DNA from: Symsagittifera roscoffensis
Taxonomy: Eukaryota > Xenacoelomorpha > Acoela > Convolutidae
Assembly (NCBI RefSeq): GCF_963678635.1
Contig: NC_087063.1
Span: 2,764,073-2,828,072 of the forward strand
Length of the DNA stretch: 64,000 bases
Reading direction: 5' to 3'
Position 1 is the stretch's first letter, and each line of letters opens with the position of its first letter. Made by a program: the position numbers and the translations under genes. Below, one piece after another: positions 54,504 to 64,000 of the stretch. The notes under the pieces are model-generated. The model searched no databases and was not told the origin of the DNA. It was given only the letters and a program-made list of their open reading frames with translations.

Positions 54504-54797
54504 TTGTGCAAATGTCCAAATAGTTTATAGCCGACTCAACTGAGCCTGTATCAGCACGACAGACGGCAGAATATCTCAGATGGTAGTCACAGCCGGGCAC
54601 CAAGTCTTTCCTCTTAAGATCAGTCTCTCCTCTGGTCAAGTTCCCGATGATTGGTTTTCCACAGTTCGCTTGATTAAGAGGCTTGAACGCAATGTAACTG
54701 TATTGCCCTGAGGGCACTCCGAATCCATTTATCTCTAGTGTGGTCTCGGTTATTTTAAAATCTGCCAGTGAGCTGAAGACGGTTGGTAGTTCAGGCT
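54504..54797 (-). CDS. FN3 receptor gene, exon: complete second FN3 domain
   Basis: Acceptor TTTTGTTTAG (from 54798), donor GTAAGC (54503-54498). Phase 1-1, 294 bases, one full domain of 98 residues: PELPTVFSSLADFKI, then DLVPGCDYHLRYSAVC and end LDICT. Cysteines in the last strands recur in the other domains. The intron that follows (15.4 kb) contains both gypsy copies. Confidence 0.85.
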
Positions 54798-55155
54798 CTA
54801 AACAAAACAACGTTTTTTTGTACACAATCTGAACAATTTTTTTTTCAATTTTGAGCAGATGTTTATGCGTTATGTAAATATCCTATTTAAAATATCCGAA
54901 AAAAACAGTACGATAAAAAATACATGCAGTGCTAGACCTATATTACGAATATGATCGACTTTTTCGACCGAAATTTTTACTTTGTGCTTGTAACTTGAAA
55001 ACACCATTGTAACTTTTTATTCAATTTATTTTGTTTTATGAGATTTATTTTTTTCATGTTATTACTACTCCATAGACCTTAAAAGGCAGTCGGAACATTC
55101 AGCGCTTCGCCCTGATGCGAGCAGTCTTGTCGTTTTTGGAGTTGTTTGACAAGCA

Positions 55156-55990
55156 TCCCGGGTTGACCAAAAATGCTAGTCATACAGTTTTCATATATGG
55201 AAAAATGCTAATCATACACATTCCAAGCAATTCCAAAAGTACCGAAAATTGCAACAAAGGTCTATGATTAGTATTTTTTCACATATGGAAATTGTATGAC
55301 TAGCATTTTTCCATAAACCAAAAAAATTGATTTTTAACATTTTTTTTCTCACAATTTTTTGGTTGTGTTCGTAACCGAACACAAATGACATAAGCCTTGG
55401 TTACTCAAACGTAGTATACAAAAGTTTGGCCGCCTCGCATTAAAATGTATTGGAAACAGCCTGAAATGTTTTAATTCTGTAACGAATTAAATCTGTAAAT
55501 GTTCTAATATAACGAAAGTAACGAACTTTTAAATTTTGGCAAATTATTGGCACAAATTATAAAGAAAAAGGAAAAAAATCCAAAATTAGTATATCCAGGA
55601 CTACGTTATACATACAAAAAATAAAATTTGCATGAAATTTTTTTTTTTTAAATGTTTGTGTGAGTACAAAAATCAATTTTGCGGTTGAAAAAAAAAACAC
55701 AAAAAAATTTTGGGGCAATTTCAAAAATACTTGTTGCCATCAAAAGAATGCTTGTCATACATTTTCAATACATGGAAATTGTATGATTAGCCTTTTTTTG
55801 ACAAATTTTTTTCTTTTTATGTAGTACGATACACCGAATTTTATGCCAAATTAAGGGAAAAGTTTTTGGAAAATTCGACGACAACATTTTAGCAAAATGT
55901 AAGAAATTCGTATGATTAGTTTGTTTCATAGACTTAGTTTATGGAATTGTATGATTCGCATTTTTGGTCTATGGAGGTCAACCCGGGATT
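55156..55990. mobile_element. MITE of the GCTAGTCATAC family, copy 3
   Basis: Starts CATCCCGGGTTGACCAAAAA and ends GGAGGTCAACCCGGGAT, with AAAATGCTAGTCATAC arms. Interior inverted relative to 39960-41092. Its right part leads into the 490-bp satellite. Confidence 0.7.
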
Positions 55991-58480
55991 GTTTTGAAGA
56001 ATCTGCATGATAGTTGTTTTTCGTGTATGAAAGCTGTCCTGAGAAATTAGCAAAAAGTTAGAAGATTCAATTCGCATCCTTGAAATTGCAAACTTCAATT
56101 CAAGTTTAACCGCAAAAAACTTCGCATAACGGTGATTGTTATAGGTTGTTCTATGTGTCAAATATCCCCACCAAAATGCAACTAAAGGCATATAGCTTAA
56201 GCCCGAATTCGGCCATGTTGATTGATAGTGGACTAAGTAGAAACAAACCGACTTAGGCTCAAAAGAGTCGAAATATATGTCAAACAAAAAGTTTTTCTTT
56301 TTTATCTAGAATGGATTGCACCGAATTTTATGCCAAAACAACAGAAAAATTTTATGCCAAAACAAGAGAAACGTTATACATACAAAAAACTAATATTTGA
56401 AAAAAAATTTTGAAAAAAGTGTTTGTGTCAGTACAAAAATCAATTTGCGGTTGAAAAATTACAAAATAAACTCGGGGCAATTTCAAAAATACTTGTCGTC
56501 GCCATCAAAAAAATGCTCTTATTATACATTTTCCATACATGAAAATTGTTTGATAAGCGTTTTTTTGACAAAAATGTTTTCTTTTTTATGTAGTACGATA
56601 CACCGAACTGTATGCCAAAGTAAGAGAAAAGTTTTTCGAAAATTCAACGACAAGATTTTAGCAAAATGTAAGAAGTTTGTGTGATCAGTTTTTTTTCAAA
56701 GACTTAGTTTATGGAATTGTATGATTAGCATTTTTGGTCTCTGGAGGTTAAACGAGGACTGTTTTGGAAGTATCTTCGTGATATGTGTTTTTTGTGTAAG
56801 TAAGCCGTCCTGGGAAATTAGCAAAAAGTTAGAAGATTCAATTCGCATCCTTCAAATTGCAAACTTCAATTCAAGTTTCACCGCAAAAAATTCGCCAAAT
56901 GTGTCAATTATCACCACCAAAATGCAACCAAAGGCTTATAGCTTAAGTCCGAATTCAGCCACGTTGATTGATAGTCAGCTAAAGAGAAACAAACCAATTT
57001 AAACTTAGGTCAAACAAAAAGTTTTTCTTTTTATTTAGTACGATACACCGAAATTCATGCCAAAACAAGAGAAAAGTTTTTTAAAAATTCAACGACAACA
57101 TTTTAGCAAAATGTAAGAAGTTTGTATGATTACTGATTTTTCAAAGATTTAGTTTATTGAAATGTATGATTAGCATTTTTGGTCTATGGAAGTCAACCCG
57201 GGACTGTTTTGGAAGAATTTGCGTGATAGTTGTTTTTCGTGTATGAAAGCCGTCCTGGGAAATTTGCAAAAAGTTAGAAGATTCAATTTGCATCCTTCAA
57301 GTTGCAAATTTCAATTCAAGTTTCACCGCAAAAACTTCGCATAGCGGTGATTTTTATAAGTTGTTCTATGTGTCAAATATCACCACCAAAATTCAACCAA
57401 AGGCATATAGCTCAAGTCCGAATTCAGCCACGTTGATTGATAGTCGACTAAGTAGAAACAAACCGACTTAGGCCCAAAAGAGTCGAAACATAGGTGAAAC
57501 AAAAAGTTTTTCTTTTTTAAGTAGTACGATACACCGAGTTTTATGCCAAAACAAGAGAAAAGTTTTTTTGAAAATTCGACGACACCATTATAGCAAAATG
57601 TATGAAATTTGTATGACTAGGATTTTTTCATAGATTTAGTTTATGGAATTGTATGATTAGCATTTTTGGTCTATGGAGATCAACCCGGGATTGTTTTGGA
57701 AGACTCTGTGTGATAGTTGTTTATCGTGTATGAAAGCCGACCTGGGAAATCAGCAAAATGTTGGAAGATTCAATTCGCATCCTTCAAATTGCAAACTTCA
57801 ATTCAAGTTTCACCGCAAAAACTTCGCATAACGGTGATTTTTATAGGTTGTTCCATGTGCCAAATATTGCCATCAAAATTTAACCAAAGGCATATATAGC
57901 TTAAGTTCGAATTCAGCCACGTTGGTCGATAGTCGACTAAGTAGAAACAAACCGACTTAGGCCCAAAAGAGTCAAAACAGAGGTCAAACAAATAGTTTTT
58001 CTTTGTTATGTAGTACGATACACCGAATCTTATGCCAAAACAGAAGAAAAGTTTTTTTTTGAAAATTCGACGACACCATTTTAGCAAAATGTATGAAATT
58101 TGTATGACTAGGATTTTTTCAAAGACTTAATTTATGGAATTGTATGATTAGCATTTTTGGTCTATGGAGGTGAAACCGGGATTGTTTTGGAAGACTCTGT
58201 GTGATAGTTGTTTTTCGTGTATGAAAGCCGTCCTCGGAAATTAGCAAAAAGTTAGAAGATTCAATTCGCATCCTTCAAATTGCAAACTTCAATTCAAGTT
58301 TCACCGCAAAAACTTCGCATAACGGTGATTTTTATAGGTTGTTCCATGTGCCAAATATTGCCATCAAAATTTAACCAAAGGCATATATAGCTTAAGTTCG
58401 AATTCAGCCACGTTGGTCGATAGTCGACTAAGTAGAAACAAACCGACTTAGGCCCAAAATTGTCGAAACATAGGTCAAAC
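55741..58480. repeat. Satellite of about 490 bp derived from the MITE, five units
   Basis: Landmarks recur in order: GTACGATACACCGAA (55825, 56585, 57037, 57521, 58012), GGTCTATGGAGGTCAACCCGGG (55970, 56740, 57183, 57668, 58158) and AAGATTCAATTCGCATCC (56062, 56832, 57279, 57766, 58257). Spacing is about 444-490 bases, with one longer step (770). Later units are most alike. The frames seen in each unit are by-products of the repeat. Confidence 0.85.
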
Positions 58481-59162
58481 AAAGTCGAAATATGTCGAAA
58501 CTTGGCCGAGAGAGTCGAAACAAACTAGGTTCTTGTCAGGACGGTCGAAACATACAAATTTTGGGTCGAGCAAGTCAGAACTTGAGTCGAGCTCCTCGAC
58601 CCGGTTGGTTAAATCAGACTCTACTTTGAATAGATTAAGATAAAATTGAAAGTTGGTAAAAATGCCACTTGAACAGTTTTTGAATCAATATTTTGTTAAA
58701 AAGCTCTTCGTTGCGACTACGTCTGACATTTTCCTTGAAAGCATTTCATATGAATTTTCAAAAAATTGTGTGGTCAATTCTCGACCACGATTTGTGAACA
58801 GCTTGCCATAAGACATCTGTAGTCTCAATTGTAGTCACAGCTGAATAATTATGTATATAGTGTGCGTGTTTTTTATCGAATCGCAAGTTTTCTAAGATAT
58901 CAACATTATATAAAAGTCCGATTCAAATTAGATTACATATTTACTCGTTAAATGTCATAAAATTTTCTATGCTCATAATAGTAATTGAGTTGCGTAATGT
59001 ATCAGGGCACCTTAGATTTAAACTCCAAGAGCCCTATTCACAAACATGTATATGAACAGATTTTGAAATTATAACTGAAATTGATCTGCTTAACATCATC
59101 CCTACTTCAAAAGTAGGGAGATATTGCGTGCAAAACTATAATAGCTTTAAATCAACAATCAC

Positions 59163-59292
59163 CTGTACAGAAAGATTCGTTGTAGGACACGAATTGTGAG
59201 TTTAGAATGCCCCCGGTTGGTAGTTTACATCTGGCTGCGTAATACACTCTATACTCGCATCCTTTCTCCATATTGTAGATAGTAGGGGCAGC
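59163..59292 (-). CDS. FN3 receptor gene, exon: second half of first FN3 domain in window
   Basis: Acceptor CCTGTCAG (from 59293), donor GTGATT (59162-59157). Phase 0 in, phase 1 out. It encodes TIYNMEKGCEYRVYYAARCK and ends SFCT, like the other domains. Pairs with 63242-63447. Confidence 0.8.
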
Positions 59293-59339
59293 CTGACAGG
59301 ATGACGCAGCATTATGTATATATGTCTTGACGTAGATTT

Positions 59340-61140
59340 TTATTTAATGCCATTACTTTTCTTGATTTTTTGTTCCGGCCAAACTCTGATTTAAAAAACC
59401 GGATCAAGTTTACCCCCCTTACGAGGCGAAACTGTGCATTTTGTGAACTGTAAGCGGATTCCGCTACATGCTAAAATCTGCTTTTCGCTATTTTTCTTTG
59501 ATCATCTTTGCCGTTTTGGATTCCACGAACAAATAGCCAAAACAGTATATTGCTGAAAATTGCCCCAAAAACAGGCAACTTTGCGGAATCCTCAACAAAA
59601 TTTTTAAAATTCGAATTAAGTTTTGCCAAACAGTTTGTGGAACCCACAAACAAATAATAAAACATGTGTATAGTGAGTTTAAGCTGGTGCAGAATCCGCA
59701 ACTGTAAGAGTAATCCGCAATTAGTAAGTGGAACCCAACAAAATGGAGGTTTCAAAAAAGTTTAACTAACTTGTTTATTTTCCCTAAAAAATTCGATACC
59801 GGCTTCACATCCTAAAGGAGTAGACTCAAAAGTTTATTCTGCCACTTTTGACCCTGGATTCCACTGAGAGTTGTTAAGAAATTGTTCTCAATTTCGGCAG
59901 ATAGTTCAATTTGTTTTCAACTGTTGAATTGACTGTATTGCGGATTCCACTAATTTTTATTCAATTTTAGTTTTTTTTTGGGTAATTTGTTGTTTTTTTC
60001 TTTTCGACTCGTAACAAGTTTCTCGCAACAGAGCAACATGGTCCACCGTTTTGACAAAAATTCATGCGAGGGGAGAGAGGGATGACTGAAGAAACTGACT
60101 TGCGTTATCTGTGGCAAGAAGGGCCTCAGTGACTGCTGCAGAGCTGCAGAGCATATGATGTCGCCCGCATGCTAGGAGACAGTTTAGGCTAGTCGAAGAT
60201 CTGGGCGAAAAAAAAAGAAAGCTGCTTTCTCCTACTAAGATAAGTTATGCTTTTATGCAGGATACCTGTGATGAGTGTTAAGCACCATTCCAATAAAAGC
60301 GGGACAGGACGAATACGATCTGTGCCGAAGACATTAGCAATGATCAGAGTGACTGGAGATGTGTTCATTTTAAAAAAAAATTTGAACCCATCGATCAATA
60401 TTTTTTTTAAAATCAAGAACGAAAATTCATTTTTTGTACTCATGTTCAATTTTTTTTTAGCAAAAAGCGAATCAATTGAAGTAGACAAATTCACGATTAC
60501 GTCGACGAGGCAGACAACGAGATGGACTACAAAACTAAATGCGTCGGGAAACCACCACCAGAAAGATGACCAGGACCACAAAGACGACCAGCAAGACGAC
60601 ATGGGACAAACAAGAACCGTGCAGGAACGAGTAGGTTGCGGGTTCCTGGTGCAACCAGGAATCCAACGATGACGAGCAGGATCTTACGAAGAATTCGCAC
60701 GCAACACTAATATTGTGCGAATGAAAGCCGAAGGAAGCACCTGTTTTGACCGAACTGACAGTCAGCTCCGACAATAAGCAGAACTCGCTGAAGAACAAAG
60801 TGACAGGCATTGACAATTACCAAAACTCGGACGTCACATGCCAGATGCCCATCGGTGCGCCAGCTGGTACAACTTCCCGAAGTACCAAATTCATCTGGTA
60901 CCACAGTTCATTTCAACACTACCAAAAGTCTTCTCGCCCCTTCCTCCGGTACCAGATTTAATTTCGCCACTTCCGGTACCCAATGAGCGGGTCTGAGAAG
61001 ATATCAACTTCCTCTGGTACGGATCCGCAAAACAGAAGCTCTCGGTAAACAACGGCAAAGATTAGTCGTGGTTTCAGGCAGCACCCGTAGCACGAATGAC
61101 ATTCAGATTAGAGTGTTTCCTAAAATCGACTATGGCGAAT
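59340..61140. other. Intronic sequence with GGATTCCAC words and a GC-richer patch
   Basis: 59450-59990 repeats GGATTCC[AG]C and its complement at least six times. 60480-61060 is richer in GC with small frames on both strands (60247-60672, 60746-60961), none recognisable. No TIR or LTR found. Confidence 0.3.
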
Positions 61141-61529
61141 TGAGAGAGAGATTCTAACCAGCACTCATCTGAACCATAATTTTACCTTTGATGTTTTTAC
61201 TTAATTTTCGAGTTCCATCTTTTTTTGTTTTGTGTTCGATCATGCGTATCTGTATAATAAACCGCGTCACTGTGGTTGATCTTGTCATTTGGATCCAGTT
61301 AGACAGGCTTATTGACCAAAACAGAGAACTTCATTGTTTCATCTTATTTTTTATCGGCCAAATCCATAAAAAGTTTCAAAAGCGAACTAACTGAGCTTGC
61401 GGATGGATGGATTTCAGTTTGACAGCCACATATATGAGGCCAATTTCATTAATAAAACTCTGAACGGTTAACCCTAACTGAACTGAACAACTGAAACTAA
61501 CTGAACAACTGAATTGCAGAAATTTAGAT

Positions 61530-62017
61530 TGAGTTACATGCTTGACATCGACTCACACAAGACAAATGCCTCTCTGTCTCTCTATCCATCTCTCAGGACT
61601 CAAATCTCTCAAGGAAATTTATGAATATCTTTTCCAATTGTTTTATTTATTTTTGACAGTTCATTTATTTTTGACAGTTTTCATGCATGACTTGACTCTA
61701 GGTTACAATTCTATCCATCGTGGATAACAGATGACGGCCTCCAGGTTTTCCCGACACGAGCGGAAAGATGAGGAGCCATTCAGCTGCTCCTAATCGGCAA
61801 TTGCGCTGTTGGCTCTGATTGAGATTATGGAGCATTTGTGGTTAATTTCAATTTAATTTGATACATCATTTTTATTGAAATAATTAAAACTTAAAAACAT
61901 TTTTATAACACCAGAGACACAATTCCGCCTCAATATTAGAAAAAACTGGAGACAGTACATTCTTCCTCTAGTATATGATTCATGCAGGACATCGATCCAA
62001 GCAAGACATCTCTCTCT

Positions 62018-62053
<36 letters not shown>

Positions 62054-62150
62054 CTATTTCGATCTCTGAGGACTCAAAAGTGTCACCAAAACTAATTAAA
62101 ATCTTTAACAATTGTTTTGTGTTTCTTTGACAGCTCATTTTTTCTGACAA
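61530..62150. repeat. Direct repeat pair with CT microsatellite
   Basis: 61540-61700 and 61985-62160 share GACATCGA..CAAG..CATCTCTC..CTCTC, GGACTCAAA and TTGACAG..CATGA in order. The second contains (TC)n followed by (TATC)n (62005-62058). Confidence 0.6.
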
Positions 62151-62240
62151 CTCAAGCAAAAATTCATGAATTTTTTTGTCTCTGTACCATTCCTTCAAAG
62201 CCGGGATATTTTGTACCATTCCCAATAGATCAAATCCGAA

Positions 62241-62787
62241 GTGGAAACAATTTCCAAACAAGTTTTCGAACTGAGTAAGAAAATTTTTATTGCTCTAGTA
62301 AGCATGAGTTCTATTGTTATAGGATCCACGCGTGTCGATAATCATGTGCCCAAGAGCCTAAAGTCATTTATGGCTCAAACTAAACCTGGGATCATTGTAG
62401 AATCACAAAACGGGCTCGCAATGATTAACTTGTTTTGATCTTATCATCTCTCAAATAATATAGAAGCAACTATCGTTCTTTCTTCACCTTTTGTCAATTT
62501 ACCTTTGATTTGGATTTTTGTTATGAAATTTTGTCAAATTTGTCGGCACGAAATCAGAATTTTCTACTGTTTCAGTTGATCAATTCAAGGATGGGAACCA
62601 CAAATCTACGGTTTCTTCTCTTTGGTACTGTCATACAGATCAAATGGTGGGCCTTAATGAGCTTGATCTCTTTGCGAGATTGAACAGCTGTAAGTTCAAA
62701 TTTTATTGCTATAAAGTTGTTGCTGCTTCTTTAAGTTCACTGCCGCCTCATGTTCAATTGATTCCATATATAAAACCACTCGAATGA
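62241..62787 (+). pseudogene. Plus-strand coding island, unknown family
   Basis: Frame 62241-62438 begins with ATG and is protein-like. After stops, an open run of 84 codons (about 62536-62787) encodes YCHTDQMVGLNELDLFARLN and ends at TGA. It is intronic to the FN3 gene on the opposite strand. Vaguely similar to the island at 29900-30030 (LF, then K-x-x-K-x-Y-C pattern). Not identified. Confidence 0.3.
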
Positions 62788-63241
62788 AAATATGAGATAA
62801 CCCTTCGTGTTTGAACTGAAGCTGATGAGACGAACAAGCTTACTATCCAAAGTTTTCCTGCAGGTCACTGCTCAGGTTCAGAAATATTCTTAATAGTTTC
62901 CATAAAAAACTTGTAGTTTTTCTTGTTGATTTCAATGAGTAAGTTACAGTAAGTTATGGTAATTTACAAGAAACGGCTGTTCCGTACTTTTATAATATTA
63001 ACATCGTTGCAACGTTTCGCAAATTAGGTTCCAATTAGATACCTTGTCGAGTCGAAATGGCTCTCCTCAATTCAAAATAACGTGGTCCTTTTTTGAAATA
63101 AAATTCGCTACAGCTATTAGTTTTTGATGAAAGTTCTTTCACTCAGATTCAACAGTAAAGTTCGCGTTTCAGTATCTCAATATCAACTGTATAACTTGTT
63201 CCGTCAATTCAAAACAGGCTCATCCTAGATGCTGAAAGTAC

Positions 63242-63447
63242 TAAAATCCATTTCTGCAAATCATCGTCTGTGTCTGCGAACTTAAAACTGCCCTGCAAGC
63301 CATTGGGCATCTTAAGTCCAGAAGGGATGACAATTAATCCAATCGCAATGTTCTTCCCTAAAAAAATGATAATGCCTAAGAAATTGGTTAAAGCTGTGCC
63401 CGAGAGATGCATTCGGCCCTTTTCTTCTTCTACCGGTGGATAAACAG
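63242..63447 (-). CDS. FN3 receptor gene, first exon in window: start of an FN3 domain
   Basis: Acceptor GTTCCACAG (from 63448), donor GTACTT (63241-63236). Phase 1 in, phase 0 out. It begins VYPPVEEEKGRMHLSG, the usual FN3 opening, and is less typical later. Joined to 59163-59292 it makes a domain of about 111 residues. All ten exons together give 2075 bases: two bases of a split codon, 690 codons and the stop. The 5' part of the gene lies beyond base 64000. Confidence 0.65.
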
Positions 63448-64000
63448 CTGTGGAACGAGAAAACTAACTTCAATAAGATAGGCAAACGAAAAATTTATCG
63501 GAAAAATTATTCAAAAAACAAACCATAATGCAAAAGCCAATAAAAATAACTGAAGGTGGATATCTTGAGTGTGGCGATACAGTAAATAATGAAAACCGAA
63601 CAACCGAGGAGATAGAAAAGAAAAGAACCGAAAAAATTGATCACATTGCTCAACAATTATTAGAAAAAATATTTATTTTTTCTTAATGAATTTTTCTTTC
63701 GATCGAATTGTTCAAATTGCTTGAAATTAAAAAACAAAACTTCTCTATTTTTGTATTATTTTCCGATTAACTTAGTTTTGTTTTTCTGTTTCAAGGAAAA
63801 GTGGATTTTTCAATCCAATTGATCAGTTTTCCAAAATTACAATCGAGCCGTCCTTTATTTCAATAAGCCATCACGAGACTTCTCCCTCAAAAATCCTTGA
63901 CCATCTCATCTGAAGTAATGATGATGATTTCTGAGCTAAATACTGATTTCTGAACCAAACATTAAACCATGGCATCTCAAAAACTGACAATGATTTGTGA

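Noticed and set aside
55934-58482. Repeated minus-strand ORFs in the 490-bp array
   Set aside because: Similar only because the DNA unit is repeated; the frames are not kept in all units.
62536-62787. Viral capsid-like fragment
   Set aside because: Only a vague strand pattern; no diagnostic motif, so left as unknown.
1-64000. A genome-wide non-standard genetic code (TAA/TAG as Gln)
   Set aside because: FN3 exons have no such codons; in the gypsy copies a TAA corresponds to TTA and a TAG to TCG of the other copy, which is ordinary mutation. The idea stays open only for the element at 1-9430.

Overview
This is a eukaryotic, almost certainly invertebrate metazoan, genomic scaffold: AT-rich DNA, GT-AG introns, fibronectin type III exons, a Ty3/gypsy retrotransposon in two defective copies, many small inverted-repeat transposons, satellites, and one 200-base N gap. 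The species cannot be named from the sequence.

Bases 1-9430 are a GC-richer, intron-free block of plus-strand reading frames that I cannot assign to a known element. The first protein has a complete SGNH (GDSL-type) hydrolase signature. The other large proteins match nothing I recognise. The frames continue across four in-frame TAA/TAG codons, while all three ends are TGA. The block is also packed with the strand-biased hexamer CTTGAG, which stops near 9.4 kb. Decayed minus-strand relatives of its first two proteins form a tandem pair at 11065-15535 and 15536-18600, so this is a repeated family with conserved protein order. It is the best candidate for an undescribed system.

Bases 18600-24280 are gene-poor, with microsatellites, two MITEs and one decayed coding island. 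From 25430 to 63447 on the minus strand lies a host gene: ten exons with matching phases give 690 codons plus a stop, open at the 5' end beyond the window. It encodes five fibronectin type III domains, one transmembrane segment and a short cytoplasmic tail. Its stop codon lies inside a 32-bp, roughly 38-copy minisatellite (about 24290-25545), followed by AATAAA, so the minisatellite becomes the 3'UTR.

The introns of this gene hold most of the repeats: foldback elements (26609-26892, 53251-54206), hAT-like MITEs (38245-38614, 39195-39614), a CCCGGG-ended MITE family that also grew into a 490-bp satellite (55156-58480), tRNA-derived SINE-like pieces, two Ty3/gypsy copies (41757-45705 and 46901-52900, same strand as the gene), and decayed or nested coding islands on both strands.
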